A stretch of 52,500 nt of DNA from Armadillidium nasatum (GCA_009176605.1 SEYY01022018.1:1-52500), one strand, 5' to 3'; positions 26,040 to 49,599 are shown, counted from the first letter of the stretch. The notes: generated by a model from the letters alone, not told the origin. Made by a program: numbers and translations.

Positions 26040-26175
26040 TATGATGTTCAAACCATTGATATATTTATCCAGTCCTTTTTTAAATGTTGCAAGCGAATCA
26101 CACTTAACATTTTACTTGGCTATTCTTTCCAAAATTTAACTACATGCTCCATTATGATACTCTTATACATTTTCA
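26040..26175 (-). mobile_element. LINE 3'-end relic (CR1/L2-like)
   Basis: On the minus strand one frame reads VKFWKE, then SKMLSVIRLQHLKKDWIN, which matches the usual end of many LINE polymerases (W-N-x-L-P ... F-K-K-x-L-D-K). It is a different family from the jockey-type pieces. Confidence 0.45.
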
Positions 26176-26774
26176 ACTTCAGCCATTACCTGATCTAGTC
26201 TACACCTAGTTGAATAAAACTGATTTGTCTAAATTAATATGAAAAAGGCAAGACTTTTTCTTATGCAGATATAATAGTTAAAATTTACAGAATTTATGTA
26301 TGATTATATAGAAATATTTTTTTCAATTTATATTTAGTAAGTTGTATTTAAATTTTGGGCCTTTTATTATACTGTACTTATTTTGATCACTTCAAGGCAA
26401 TTTTTTTTTTTTTTTTTTTAAAACAAAATAATTTAAGGCATAATACTTTGGAAAAATCATTTGAAGAGTGGTAACTTGATTTCACATTATTTGAGATTTA
26501 GTAAATAAAATATTATATGGTAGTCAAAGGTTATTGGCCTCAGCTGAAATATTTACTAGTATATACTTAAATATTTTATTTAACTGTAGAGCTCATTCAA
26601 GGTTGGAAAAGCTATTTTAATAAAAAGGAAAATTTGACGTTGTTACACAAATTGAACATCTTAGTCCTATCTCAAGGAGATTTATTGGTTGCTAAATAAA
26701 ACCATGAAACCTTGCCTAGATTAACTAGTGTAGCTTACAACTAGACAGAGGAAAATTATTTTTTTTATTTTACC

Positions 26775-27941
<1,167 letters not shown>

Positions 27942-28017
27942 TTTTTCATAACTTAAACCTTTTTGGTTCTTAAAAAGAAAATAACTTAAAATTTTGGCCA
28001 GCAGACCTAATTTATCC

Positions 28018-28169
<152 letters not shown>

Positions 28170-28292
28170 ATACTTTAGTGCAGGTAACTTCTTCTTATTT
28201 TGAAAGTTTAAACTTTATTTAAAATGCGATTTTAATTTGCAAATACATTTTTGTCACAAAAATAGTCTTCAATGCCCTTATATTCATCTGCT

Positions 28293-28352
28293 ATGGCTGG
28301 GGATGTTTGGTCCCAATGGTTCACATGTTGCATTACACAGCAGCCTCCTCAG
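28293..28352 (+). CDS. CDC42SE: CDC42SE exon 1 (palmitoylation Cys pair)
   Basis: Twenty codons, [20 protein letters not shown]. Preceded by an AATAG acceptor at 28265, so upstream non-coding exons are likely. Confidence 0.9.
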
Positions 28353-28723
28353 GTAAGGTGTTATTTTGTTTATTTTTTATTTGTTTATTTTTCTTTTTCT
28401 TTTAATTTTAAATATTAATATGTAGGTGATTGCTGCATTTTCTTTCAAATATCAAAATATTCTTGCAAATCTTAAACTGGTATTAAGATTCTTATGTTAA
28501 TTCAAATATTTTGCAGCGCCGTAGACGAAGACGACCAATTGATCGTTCAATGATTGGAGAACCAACAAATTTTGTGCACACAGGCCATATTGGCTCGAAT
28601 GACGTTGCTGTTGGCAATAATCAACTAATGATGATGGAAAATCAGCTTAAGTCAAAAGGAGGTTATGATTATGCATTACCACATGAGCACAAAATGAATG
28701 TTAGTAATATTCCAAGAATGTAA
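28293..28723 (+). CDS. CDC42SE: CDC42 small effector protein (SPEC/CDC42SE)
   Basis: CDC42SE proteins are small membrane-anchored adaptors that bind GTP-loaded CDC42 through a CRIB motif and act on actin and early phagocytosis. Two exons: 28293-28352 and 28517-28723, joined at a codon boundary (donor GTAAGG, acceptor TTTTGCAG), giving 88 residues against about 80-84 in vertebrates. The N-terminus [16 protein letters not shown] has the paired Cys that are palmitoylated in the family. A basic run [11 protein letters not shown] leads into the CRIB core [24 protein letters not shown] resembles the conserved QSKGGYG. An in-frame ATG seven codons upstream (28272) is an alternative start; I prefer 28293 because the CC position then fits the family. 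The stop TAA overlaps a perfect GTAAGT donor. Confidence 0.93.
28517..28723 (+). CDS. CDC42SE: CDC42SE exon 2 (CRIB motif)
   Basis: Carries the basic stretch, the CRIB core and the KSKGGY box, ending NIPRM with TAA. If the overlapping GTAAGT at 28720 is used as a donor, the exon ends at 28719 instead. Confidence 0.92.
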   Translation, partial: RRRRRRPIDRSMIGEPTNFVHTGHIGSNDVAVGNNQLMMMENQLKSKGGYDYALPHEHKMNVSNIPRM

Positions 28724-28761
28724 GTAACACATGGCATGATACTATTAATACTTCTGGAAAC

Positions 28762-28903
<142 letters not shown>

Positions 28904-28959
28904 GTAATGAGTCCAGATTTAAAAACTAGTTGGTTCAAAAATTATGCTGAGTCTGAGTC

Positions 28960-29430
28960 TTAGCACAAATTGAAATGCAAGTTCTTGCGAATCCCATTAT
29001 AAAAATATAATAAAATTTGCTGTATTTTTTTTATTACTGTATAGTATATTTTAAAAATAAGAGTAATAATAATAATAATTTATATTTCTCTAATAAATGT
29101 TTGTCAAGTAGGCCTATGAATTATAGACGATATAAATCATTTAACTTAAGAAAAAAATTATGGAATAAAGCTTTTATTGTTCTATAAAAGAATTAAAATT
29201 AGCTTTTAGTCCTAAATTTTTTTTTCTTTAAATTTTTTTGAGTTGATACCATCAATCTTGGGCAAAGCCAAATTATATGTTGAATGGGCATAAAAGGAAA
29301 AATACACTGTAGCTCATACGTAACCCAAATTAAGCTAAGTAGGAAATATAAGATGGATGAGAATTCTGTATAAGAGAGGGGGGTTGAAAGAATAAGATAG
29401 CATAATGTATAACCCTGAAGTTGCTAATCT
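28960..29430. other. No gene seen (3' UTR or intron of CDC42SE)
   Basis: AT-rich, with a short AATAAT cluster at 29065 and no exon-like frame. Confidence 0.4.
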
Positions 29431-29434
29431 CCTA

Positions 29435-29505
29435 AATAAACTTGTGTGAAGATACACCTCTTATAGGAGGTGGAGTGCGAGTGTTCATTTGAGCATCTGC
29501 CATTG
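29435..29505 (-). other. Short minus-strand frame MADAQMNTRTPPPIRG
   Basis: A 23-codon frame with ATG at about 29503, preceded by AAAGGTACTACA and ending KFI with TAG. Codon use looks more balanced than its surroundings, but there is no family match. It could be a small exon or chance. Confidence 0.15.
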
Positions 29506-29961
29506 TAGTACCTTTGAATAGGAGAAAAAAAATTGATGTATTGTTATACAGAGAATTAAGGGAGTTTATTAAGAACAATTTATAAGTCCTTTTAAAATAT
29601 AGACTAGACCTTATCCATATTTTAAGATATGCAACTAAAGCCACCTTCCCCCACTGGAAATGAGAACAGTAGTTCAGACAAGGGCAACTGAGGCCCTTCA
29701 AAAGTTAGTTAACTTTTAGAATGAGGAAAATAAATCTTTCAACCAGAACAGATTTTCCAGTTTCCTTGAAGTCACCCTAACAATTATTATGAAAATAATT
29801 AATTGTATTTTTTAGAGTCATTATAGAAATTGTTTAAAATAGTTAAAATTATGGTGGCACCAATGAGCAAATTGGCCAGTGCTTCTGATCAGTCGGTTTC
29901 CAGTTTTTGTGTTTCATAATGTACTGTCAAACCGCTAAAGTTTGTATGATACCTTTTTGTG

Positions 29962-30091
<130 letters not shown>

Positions 30092-30095
30092 TGAG

Positions 30096-30183
30096 TACTT
30101 CTGCTTCTTCCATTGAAAGCAGAAGAGTGTTCACTACAGATAGAACATCAACAAGCTCGCAAGAAATCAGTTATTCCCTGTAA
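30096..30183 (+). CDS. Possible extra 3' exon of CDC42SE
   Basis: After a (AT)n array and ATGAG, a frame reads TSASSIESRRVFTTDRTSTS and ends SQEISYSL with TAA. Its phase fits a splice from AGAAT at 28719 (AT plus T gives Ile). The product would gain a Ser/Thr-rich tail of 28 residues in place of the terminal Met. The acceptor lacks a pyrimidine tract, so this is tentative. Confidence 0.35.
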
Positions 30184-30189
30184 AAAGAG

Positions 30190-31630
30190 AAATTTTGATA
30201 TTTTTATTTTACAATTTCTGCGTTACCAACTTTCGGTATTGAATTCCGTTTTTGATATTAGGCCAAGATGAGAGGATTCATTAATTTTCTGTGGATAATT
30301 TTTAGATAAACATGTAAGATATAATAAATCGGGAATTTCTTAAAATCTTTTAATGTAAGATGTAACAAATCAATAATATTTGAAAAATCTTTTTAAATGA
30401 GAATTAAGAAACATTTTTAGAAAATAGGAGAGTTTATCTTGCTCTTTTTTTACATTATATTATCGGAAAATTTAAGAAGGGCAATTATTTTTTATTCTGA
30501 TTAATAGTAATAGTAAACTGATACCGATTAATCGATAAAACTGCCGATTACCTATACTTACCAATTAATCAGTGCAACCCTAGTTAAAATAATGACTACT
30601 CTGCTGGAAGCATGAATAGTATTGGAATGCTAAATTCTAGAGGTAACTCTAGTAGATGCAAAAAAAAAAAAGAGGTAGAAGATTTTAAAGGATTAGCAAG
30701 AATAAAGTATAGAACGACAGCATAGTAAGAAAAGGGTATGAGACAAGGCAGACTCTTGAGAACATTACTTTTTACAAGGAATGAAGAATGATTCACTTCA
30801 TCAACAATAGATATAGAAAGATTTGAAGCAAATAATAATAAAAGTAAGCCAAGCGAGAAAGGAAACTCAAAGGAAGAGAGTTTAGTGAACAGTGATTTAT
30901 GCCATGCTATATAAAAACCATCACATTCGAAGATGTCACAAGCCTTTATACCTGATGATATTTAATCTATGGCGAAGTTATGGGGGTTCTGAAAGGAGGA
31001 AGAGTATTGTGAGAGTTATCAAAGGTTGAATTTTATGAAAATAGGATGCTTTATAGATTATTTTCAATATGAATATTAACAATAGATCCATGAGAACAAT
31101 TACGAGACAGATGAAAATATTACAAATTATTTCTGAGTAATTTTTATTATCTCCCCTCTTCTTTCTTTAAATCCTTTGTGTCCAATAAATCTTGCTGTTA
31201 CCTCTTATAATTACAGCTTATAATGTTTACTTTGATTAAAGTTTAAATGACATGTGCAGAAAGTAATATATAATACTTCAAAAGTTTAAAAAAAAAAAAA
31301 AGAATCAACTCTATTCAGATTATTTAACTCTAAAGCGTGTTAAGGATGTATTTACGAGCTGTGCAATTAATATAATTAATTTTCATCTCGATTGAAATTA
31401 TAATACTGCATTTACAGCTTAACTATATGCATTTCACAGTCTTTTGTACATTTGAATTAAAATCTTAAAGCAAGTTTGCTATTTTTTCATCTTCTGTATA
31501 AGTAACAATAGACCAAGGCATTATTTAGTTTGGATTGTAGGACATTTGGAAATTTAATTGAATCATGATTAAGTAAATGTGCAGCATCAAATTCTTGTTG
31601 CATTTACCTGTTACATTGAAATATCCAAAA
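30190..31630. other. No gene seen; faint LINE-like stretch
   Basis: Mostly AT-rich. Around 30595-31030 a few phrases (AGAGGTAGAAGATTTTAAAG, CATCACATTCGAAGATGTCA) recall decayed LINE antisense sequence, but I cannot align them well. Confidence 0.35.
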
Positions 31631-31631
31631 A

Positions 31632-31829
31632 TTAAATTTTAAAATCTAATAAAGAAATTAATCTTATGGCAGCACGATTCAAATCAGCAAAGAGGTCTTT
31701 TATCATTTGTTGAGTCTCAGTCCCAGATACGTGTTTGGTAGACGCGAATAATTTGTATTCTCTAAATTCGATTGACTGTCCATTATTAGTAAGAATTTGC
31801 TCTTTCAAGGGTACTCCAATCAGATACAT
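31632..31829 (-). CDS. Unrecognised 65-codon open frame
   Basis: ATG to TAA on the minus strand, with a soluble-looking product (GVPLKEQILTNNGQSIEFRE, MIKDLFADLNRAAIRL). Its base composition is less AT-biased than the flanks. No family recognised and no splice context identified; it may be an exon, a transposon piece or chance. Confidence 0.25.
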   Translation of the reverse strand: MYLIGVPLKEQILTNNGQSIEFREYKLFASTKHVSGTETQQMIKDLFADLNRAAIRLISLLDFKI

Positions 31830-31929
31830 AAATGTTCAGCAAGACTTTGAAACTATTTTAGGTTGTCAGGGAAAAGTAAAACAAAAAAATTGTTTAATCA
31901 ATTTTTTTGGTTATTAATTTGAGAAATAT

Positions 31930-32925
31930 TCTTGCTTGGGTCTTTTCGAAAACTTTACATTTTGGGCTTTGTATATTTTCTTTTATATATAAGCTCTTTC
32001 TTATAGCCTGGTATATACCTGTATGTGTAGTAGAAGAATAAGATTGTTACATCAGTCAAGTTAGTTGGACATGTCAGATGACACTGCCTTCGTTGTTTTT
32101 ATGTACATTAAATTATTACAAGTAAGAAAACAGTTGTAAAAAATTTAGGCACTCGTTACTTATTGCTGGACATGCCCATTAACTTGGCTAAATTTGGCCG
32201 AGCTTGATTCCGAATCTAAGTATTGAACTTAGTATGTCACAAGTACATTTCGTAATCAATCGATTTAGAAGTGTAGCTTTTTCCCCACCTCTTTAAATAT
32301 AGCAGGAGTCCAACCATTCAACTTTGTATAAATTGAAATTCTGAAATTCCTTAAGTAGAGACTCACTCTCTCTCTCTCTCAATCTCTTTTTTATTTTTTT
32401 TTTTAATTAATTTAATTCCTTTAAGTTAAATATCTTAAGATGAAATAATGTAGCTGAGTTTTATTTGTGTAAAATATTTTTTTTTTAAATAAAAGTGTGC
32501 TTTTGCAGTTAGTTTTTAGACAAGTTTGAAATAAAATTTAAGGTTTTGCATTTTAATTATTCATTTTTCCAGATCTGCTAATTAGATTACATCCACTCTT
32601 GAATGTCGACAATCCTTAGATAAACATAGTTCTCACTCCTTCATTCCTCGCTGAAATGGCAAAAATACTACTGAAGGCTTTAAAAAAAAAAAAAAAAAAA
32701 AAATACTTTAAATGTGATGTGATAACAATGATCTAAATTTGGGAATCGATTCTCTGTAATATTTATTTATAATTTATTGTAATTAAAATATTAGGACAGT
32801 GTTTAAAAATGACCCATTTAAAACAAATTAATTTTTTAAATGTCTAAAACCCAGTAGTTCACTTATTTAGGTATATGTTCAGTATGGAAATATTTTTCTT
32901 GCTGTAATGAGATAACCTTCGATTC
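31930..32925. other. No gene seen
   Basis: AT-rich with poly-A and poly-T runs and a short CTCTCT patch at 32367. No exon-like frame. Confidence 0.5.
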
Positions 32926-32928
32926 TCA

Positions 32929-32930
<2 letters not shown>

Positions 32931-33022
<92 letters not shown>

Positions 33023-33023
33023 A
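32931..33023. repeat. (AT)n array
   Basis: Intergenic. Confidence 0.95.
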
Positions 33024-33183
33024 TGTATAAACCTGTAATATTCATTTAATTGAAATTGTAAGTAAATCGGGTGTTAATATCATGTATTTGAACTTAATTT
33101 TACTTTCTTCATCGTCTTCTCTGATTCTGGTGCTATGAATAATCTTTTTTAAATATTTTTGAACGTAAAACACGGCAGTTTAA

Positions 33184-33335
<152 letters not shown>

Positions 33336-33504
33336 AACTGATAAAATCATTTTTCGAAGAAAACCATATCCGATGACAAGTAAGGAGATATATCAGGTAG
33401 AAAAACGATTTTTTTAAAGGGGTTGAATAAACAAAATCATTATTGTAAGAAAATTGTGTAATTTATTTACTGCTTAATTAATAATTAAAATAGATACAAA
33501 AACT

Positions 33505-33619
<115 letters not shown>

Positions 33620-33624
33620 GTTTT

Positions 33625-34550
33625 TTTTTCTTTTTTAGTATAGAAAAAAAATTATAAAAAATTTTATTTTTTCACATCCTGCTTTATATCCAGATCTCAG
33701 GCTAAGAGTAAATTTGGGACATAGCACATTTTAATGATTATTATTGGGTACTTATTTTCTTTTGATAATGATATTTGTAGTAATTAACGTTGGTAGTTTA
33801 ACTACCAGATATTTAATTTCTAATTTCTTTGCCAAATAACTCTTATTCCAAAGATTTTTTAACTATTTGTGCGAAAAAGTCTTAAATTAATATTGTTACA
33901 AAATTTATTCTAGCAAAATACTTCTCTCAGTATGTACTTTCTCGCTTTATGATTATTATTATTTATTATTTTTTAATCTTGTATAGTTTTAGGTTTGTTA
34001 ATTTATTTTAGAATTTTAAGTTAGGGCAAATAGAAGTTTTATTTTGATCTTCCAGATTTGGGCTTCTTTTGTAAATAGCTTTTTTACCTTTTTTTTTTCT
34101 TTTAATATTTTAATAATAAAAATTAATTTGGTTCAAAAAGTCTTTACCTATTTTTTTTAAGACTTCTAATTGTACTTACTCTTGTTTTTGAAGTTCTTAA
34201 ATACCATTTAGTGTAAATTTCTAATCTCTTGTACAAATTACATATTTTAATTCTTAAACTGTGAAATTTAGTATGTAACAAACGGTAACAGTTTATTATC
34301 TGGATATTTGTTTGACTTAAAATATAAGAGAGAATGAGAATTTCGTTATTAATTAGTTTTTAAATTTTGTGTGGGAAATTCAGAGAAAGAGAAAACAACA
34401 AGTTGCAGTTTGGCTTTTATTTACTTTTACATTTTTTAAAACATCTTTCAAGAACACTAAATTTCTCGTCGAACTTTTCTTCATTCCATCTTAAGTGCCT
34501 TAAGCATCTGTCGTGCAATTCTTGCCTTCGCTTAGCTGTCTAAGCAAAGA
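33625..34550. other. No gene seen
   Basis: AT-rich sequence without recognisable features. Confidence 0.5.
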
Positions 34551-34552
34551 TT

Positions 34553-34696
<144 letters not shown>

Positions 34697-34842
34697 TCTT
34701 TATACAAAGATGATTTTTATATCTTATATATAGACTTTTCAGATCTGTATTTTTATGTTAAGTATCTTTTCCTTTAACATTGTCCAAAATTAGCGAAAAT
34801 ATAGTTAACTAAATATGTTTTTTTAATTAACCTATGTACAAG

Positions 34843-37870
<3,028 letters not shown>

Positions 37871-37922
37871 AACCATTCACTACATTTAAATTTTAAAGAA
37901 AACGTGTAAACTAAATAATCAC

Positions 37923-38216
37923 CTTCCCCCAGGTAGGACTTTCGTCCTGTCAGTGGGATCTTTCGAGGAAGATCCTTGGCTTTATAGGGTCCACGGCGGA
38001 TACCGCTGGCTGGGTCCAGGCCTATCGCGGATGCCGGAGATTATTCCCATCAGTGGCAAGAGCACTCCACTGATGTACTCGTTTAACGACTGAGTCATTC
38101 GGAGCTAAGCGCAAGGAGAAACAGCTCAAATTTCCCGCTCCGGCCAGGCCTCGAACCCTGGACTTCTCGCTTGCTATCACGAGTGCTCGATCGACTGAGC
38201 AACGGAACAGCTCTTG
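37923..38216 (-). repeat. Full-length tRNA-headed SINE
   Basis: On the minus strand: a tRNA-like head with GTTGCTCAGTCGATCGAGCA as A-box arm, GGGTTCGAGGCCTGG as B-box arm and an acceptor-like CCG/CGG pairing, then a body of about 200 bases, then the tail CACTGACAGGACGAAAGTCC TACCTGGGGG. The tail forms a 5-base stem (37935-37939 with 37944-37948) capped by GAAA. This copy is uninterrupted and serves as the reference for the interrupted copy at 38931-39963. Confidence 0.85.
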
Positions 38217-38224
38217 CAAACTAT

Positions 38225-38312
38225 ATTATAATAATTATTTTTAAAATATTTTTTGGTTCTTTGTTGTTCTTTAATTTTTGTTATTAATAAGATAAATAGT
38301 AAAATAATATAA

Positions 38313-38353
<41 letters not shown>

Positions 38354-38930
38354 AAATTTTAATTTTAATTAAAAAAACAAAAACAAATTTAAGCTATCTA
38401 GTATCCATGCATTTAACTTATTCAAAAAGTTTATTGCACTTAACTTGTTCCATAGAATTGTGTAAAAAAAAAAAAAAAAAGCTTTTAGGATTGAAATGTG
38501 CTATCATTCAGCAATCTACCACAAAATCTTTTTTTTTTTTTTTTACTAAGTAATTTAATCTGACCAATTCAAGCTGTTTCTATTTACTTATTTTCTAATT
38601 ATAGAAATTAATATTTTATTTTTCTTCAAAATTTAAGTGCGAAGAGTTCCAACGCTAAAAAACTAAATATTTTTTATTTTAAAATTTATATTTTTATAAT
38701 ATAATAAGAAATAAAATAATAGCACAGAACCATAAAATATTTTCTAAAAATAATAATATAATAGTTTACTTGTTTTCTTTAAAATTTAAATACAGTGAAT
38801 TGACTTCGATCAATCAGTCGCATTTTCGTCATTTTCATTTAAAAAATTTAAAATAGCTTGTACTTTTTAAAAAAAATTAACTTAAATAATCTACTTAATT
38901 AAGCTAATTAACTAATTAAGCGGCTCCGTA
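38225..38930. other. No gene seen; poly-A/T rich
   Basis: Several homopolymer runs, no exon-like frame. Confidence 0.5.
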
Positions 38931-39104
38931 GCTCAGTCGATCGAGCACTCGCCAACAGCAAACGAGAGGTCCAGGGTTCGAGGCCTGGCCGGAGCTGGAA
39001 AAGTGAGAGGTTTCTCCTTGTGCTTATAGCTCCGAATGACTCAGTCGTTAAACGAGTATATTAGTGGAGTGCTCTTGCCACTGATGGGAATAATCTCCGG
39101 CATC

Positions 39105-39674
39105 ACGGCCAATGTTTAGATTGAGAATAGGTCATACAGGTCTCAAGGCTCACCTACACAAGCTGAAATGGCTCAATCGCCCTCATGTCCTAATTGTGCG
39201 TTCCCTACAGAAACAGTTGAACATTTTTTGATACATTGCCCACAGTACCTGGTGGCTAGGAATTTGCTCTTTTTAGCAGGTTGAGGACTTTGGGTGTTAC
39301 ACTCATTAATGTCACAACTTTGTTGGCACTCAATAATGTACCTCCAATAGGTAAACAGCAAACATGGCAGTATATCCAGCAATTTTTGAGACAGACTGGT
39401 AATTTATACAGGATATAGATAATTCTATCAAACTGTGAACTCGTGTGTGAATATATGACTAATTGTTTATTTTTATTTTTTTTTTTTTTTTATGGTTATT
39501 TTTATTATTTTTAATTTTGACATCTAATAAATTGAGTAGTAAATTGATTAAATTGATTTTGATTAAAGTTGAATTTTTTCAATCAAGTTTAAACTGTGGA
39601 AGAAGATAGAAGCCATGGTCAATAGGCCGATGCTGCCTGAACGACCATTAATTAACCACATACAAGTAACAAGT
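39105..39674 (+). mobile_element. 5'-truncated LINE inserted in the SINE, with target duplication
   Basis: Flanked by ATCTCCGGCATC (39093-39104) and ATCTCCGGAATC (39675-39686), a 12-base duplication with one mismatch; the SINE reference has this site once. The insert encodes a C-terminal LINE tail: RLRIGHTGLKAHLHKLEMAQ, then a CPNC...H...C zinc-knuckle-like unit (SPSCPNCAFPTETVEHFLIH then C). After a one-base shift it continues LRTLGVTLINVTTLL and ends LRQTGNLYRI. This is an I/Nimb-like type rather than the jockey pieces of the palindrome. Confidence 0.75.
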
Positions 39675-39705
39675 ATCTCCGGAATCCGAGATAGGCCTGT
39701 CCCAG

Positions 39706-39842
39706 GAGAGCATCACCAGCTCTAGGAGCGTGTGGCTCACTCGCTCTGAACTGGTGGAGTGGTCGTGGCCTGAAGGGCAGTATTTTGTCTGCCTGGATGG
39801 ACGGCATATGCCCTCGTTGGGGAAGTTCGCTCTCAGAAAAAA
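39706..39842 (+). mobile_element. 137-base retroposed insert with A tail and 13-base target duplication
   Basis: Bounded by AGGCCTGTCCCAG at 39693-39705 and again at 39843-39855. The reference SINE has this site once (AGGCCTGGACCCAG). The insert starts GAGAGCATCACCAGCTCTAG and ends TCTCAGAAAAAAA, so it looks like a reverse-transcribed short RNA. I do not recognise the source RNA. Confidence 0.75.
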
Positions 39843-39963
39843 AGGCCTGTCCCAGCCAGCGGTATAAGGCGTGGGCCCGTGAAACTCAAGCAGTCTATGA
39901 AACTCAAGGATCTTCCTCAAAAGATTTCACTGACAGGACGAAAGTCCCTCCTGGGGGAAGATG

Positions 39964-39984
39964 ATTATTTATTTATTATTTATT

Positions 39985-40015
<31 letters not shown>

Positions 40016-40311
40016 CTTAAATTAAAAAAAAAAAAAAAAATCACCATCTGATGAGGGCACAATAGCATGCAAGGTGAAGCTGGTATAATGGTAATATCAT
40101 AAAAAAATGAATTAACAATCACACGCTGAAATACGACAGGCTTTCAAAAAAGATGCTGCAGAAATTATTGATCATAGTCTTCTCCCTACCTCGTCGATAT
40201 GCCACTGCAGTTAAATCTGCAGTGTAGAGTGCAGACGACTACATATAATTACATATAATTATTTAAACCACTACTTGTATGATCTGACCTCTCATCCACT
40301 CTTAAGTCAAA

Positions 40312-40348
<37 letters not shown>

Positions 40349-41500
40349 AAAAAAAAAGAGCAGAAAACTGCTTCAAATTTCAAAAAAAAATTCAAACAAT
40401 TTCAGTAAAAAAAAAAAAAAAAAAAAAAAATATCGATGATTCGATACCGAGGATAAAATTTCGATATATCGGCTTTAAAAATATAATCGATATTACTGAA
40501 TGAGAGTATGACACGTATAGTAAAATAAAAACTATTGTCATCAAGTAATCTATTTAAAAATAAGTTGTGTTTGAGTATTTGTCCCATTTGTTGTGCGTGC
40601 TAATTAATTAACGTAAAGAAAGCAATACTACTCTTATTTAGCAATTTAATTAAGAATTAAACAACCTTTTACCATTATAAGTCATAAAATTTGAACTTTT
40701 AAAAGACCAATTGGCCCTGTCTACTGTGGGTTGTCACACTTTTGTCAGTGAATTACAATATTACCCATTTTGAGTGGTTTGTCTAGTTTCACGTGTGATA
40801 TTAATAATAGTATTTTTATTACGCACATAACATTCAATATAGTGAGCTAGATAATTTAAAAAAAAAAAAAAAAATGGAAAGCCAAACTGAACAGGCAAAG
40901 TAAAATTAGCTAATTTGTAAAAATTAGAAACAGAGTAGGAAGCAACATGAACCTAAAGATCAAAGACTGTCCAGTTTCCATCCCAGAGAACAATGACAAC
41001 CATAACCACCAGTTTACTATAAGGAAAATATATTGCATATTTGTTGTTTATATCCAAAGACTTCAAAAAACTGGTAATTGCCCAGGTAAACTACCTGTTA
41101 TTATTTCAGGAATTTGGTATAATAAATTATACATTTTATTATACCATTATTGTATATTTTCTTAATTTGCAATGTACAATAATTTGAAGTATATTATGCG
41201 ATGAAGAACGAAATATCAGAAAAGTTAAAAAAATTATCTGAAGAGGTAGTTTATTCTGCAAAAGAGTTCCTACATACACTGACCCAGTTGGTTCCATATT
41301 TTAGGCAAAGATGATATTGAAGAAGAAGCAACTTACTAGCATAGGATATAAAACTCTAAACTTTACTAATAAGTTTATTAAATAATAAATAGGATATATG
41401 ACTTGGATGTCACTTGAACCTCAGGCTGTAGAATAAATATAGAAAGTCAGTCTTAGTAGTTGAGACATATGCTAGATCAATATTATTGATGACTAAGACG
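39964..41500. other. No gene seen
   Basis: AT-rich with several poly-A and poly-T runs (39989-40040, 40317-40344, 40409-40430). No exon-like frame. Confidence 0.5.
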
Positions 41501-41639
<139 letters not shown>

Positions 41640-42164
41640 GTTTGGGTATATCTTTTAGTTACCCTATCTGCATTTTATTCTTTGAAAAACAAAAATTTAT
41701 GTAAAATCTCCTTAAACACTGTGATCAGCACTTATCATTAGGCATATCTTGGACTCTTGGTATTAAAAGGAAGGTAAATAATGAGAATAATTAAATATAA
41801 TATTAGAAAATCAAATATTGAACCAGAAAATATTTCATTCTCTTGCCTTAATACAAATAGAATTTATTTCAGTAGAAAAATGGGTAGTTATAAAAGTATA
41901 CTTTACATTTTGAGATAATGTAGGTATAGAATAAGCTCTCCTACAAAGACCTGAGAGTTCATCTCTAGTTGTAAAAATAGATGGCAGATGCTGATCAGTC
42001 TGGCACAGTACCTTCCCACAGTGTATTGTCCTGCATGAAAATTTAGACCAGATAATGGCTTGGGAAATAAATTTGCGAAGTAGCACATGAGAAGAATGCA
42101 TTGGTAAAGAAGAAATATAAATGGTACTTTGAGAAAAAGGAACAAGTACCTGGAGAATAAGGCA

Positions 42165-42360
42165 TATAAAATAAACATTGCCCAATAAAAACAGGACAAA
42201 AAAAATTTATAAAATATGAAAATTATAACGCTGGGATGGTTAGTAACTACAGCCTACAGGATACTGTACAGTTTGTACTGTATACAAGTCTGTTAACTTG
42301 TCAAGTCATAATTTTTTTGTTTAATCACCAAAATATAATATTAACTTGATGTAATGATCT
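42165..42360 (+). repeat. Partial copy of the foldback element's right arm
   Basis: Matches 44000-44215, for example AAATAAACATTGCCCAATAA, AACGCTGGGATGGTTAGTAA and TATTAACTTGATGTAATGAT, with scattered differences. Confidence 0.8.
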
Positions 42361-42524
42361 GCCAATAAAAATGCTGACTTGGGGTAATTGAAGCAGATGA
42401 CATTCATGTACATAGTATGCTGGATGGTAAAGAATTTCAGTCCTACTGACAACCTTAAAAATTCTTTCTTAGCAAGTCTGTAAAGCAATCCTATTAGAGT
42501 CAGGATACTTGAAAATGTAAATGA

Positions 42525-42715
42525 ATTGTGTGCTTCTCTTGCCAGTATTGCAATGTACAGAGGCACACCAAAGCATTCGTAGGAGAATTCCTTCCTCCTG
42601 AGGAATGGTTTGAGAAAATGTACATTTACATTATTGGTTCTCTTCCTCCCTCAGATGGTTATCAAGGTTATCAATACATCCTTGCACGCATTGAGCCCTT
42701 CACCTGTATTTAAAA
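42525..42715 (+). pseudogene. Ty3/gypsy integrase relic
   Basis: A short open frame reads CQYCNVQRHTKAFVGEFLPP, then [32 protein letters not shown]. This corresponds to the junction of the zinc-binding domain and catalytic core of gypsy integrases, where the first catalytic Asp stands near I-G-x-L-P-P. Here the usual Asp is replaced (MYIYIIG) and nothing else of the element is seen, so it is a dead fragment. Confidence 0.7.
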
Positions 42716-42737
42716 AATAAGATTAGTATTAATAAGG

Positions 42738-42863
<126 letters not shown>

Positions 42864-43116
42864 GCCTATATATTTTCAGTTTAAAATGGTGAATTTTAGA
42901 AATTTTATTCAGTCCTTATTACTATTAATTTTTACTTCACACCTTCAATTAGTACATTGTAAGTATACTTTTCCTTTATAATGTTTTATTAAAACCACAT
43001 TTATTATTTATTACTTAGCCTATGATTAATAATGGTGTGTTTAAACGAAGTTTTGACTTACATTCTATGATAATGTTATAAATAATTTTAAAATAATAAT
43101 CTATTATTGTTTTCAG

Positions 43117-49535
<6,419 letters not shown>

Positions 49536-49540
49536 ATCAT

Positions 49541-49564
49541 TATTATTTATTATTAATATTATTA

Positions 49565-49599
<35 letters not shown>

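Larger units (their letters stand above)
38931..39963 (+). repeat. tRNA-headed SINE interrupted by two later insertions
   Basis: The head at 38931-39010 folds as a tRNA-like cloverleaf: GGCTCCG pairs with CGGAGCT (one G-T), with D-arm TAGCTCAGTCGATCGAGCA and T-arm CCAGGGTTCGAGGCCTGG. The body runs to 39104, resumes at 39675-39705 and again at 39843-39963, ending in the same stem-loop tail (39935-39948). Joined, these parts follow the uninterrupted copy at 37923-38216. Confidence 0.8.

Noticed and set aside
38931..39010. True tRNA gene
   Set aside because: The cloverleaf is decent, but the sequence continues into a repeated body shared with another copy and ends in the SINE tail, so it is a SINE head.
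41835..42199. Two overlapping minus-strand frames of 116 and 98 codons
   Set aside because: Neither shows a domain, codon bias or splice context; they overlap each other in different frames and run toward a known repeat piece.
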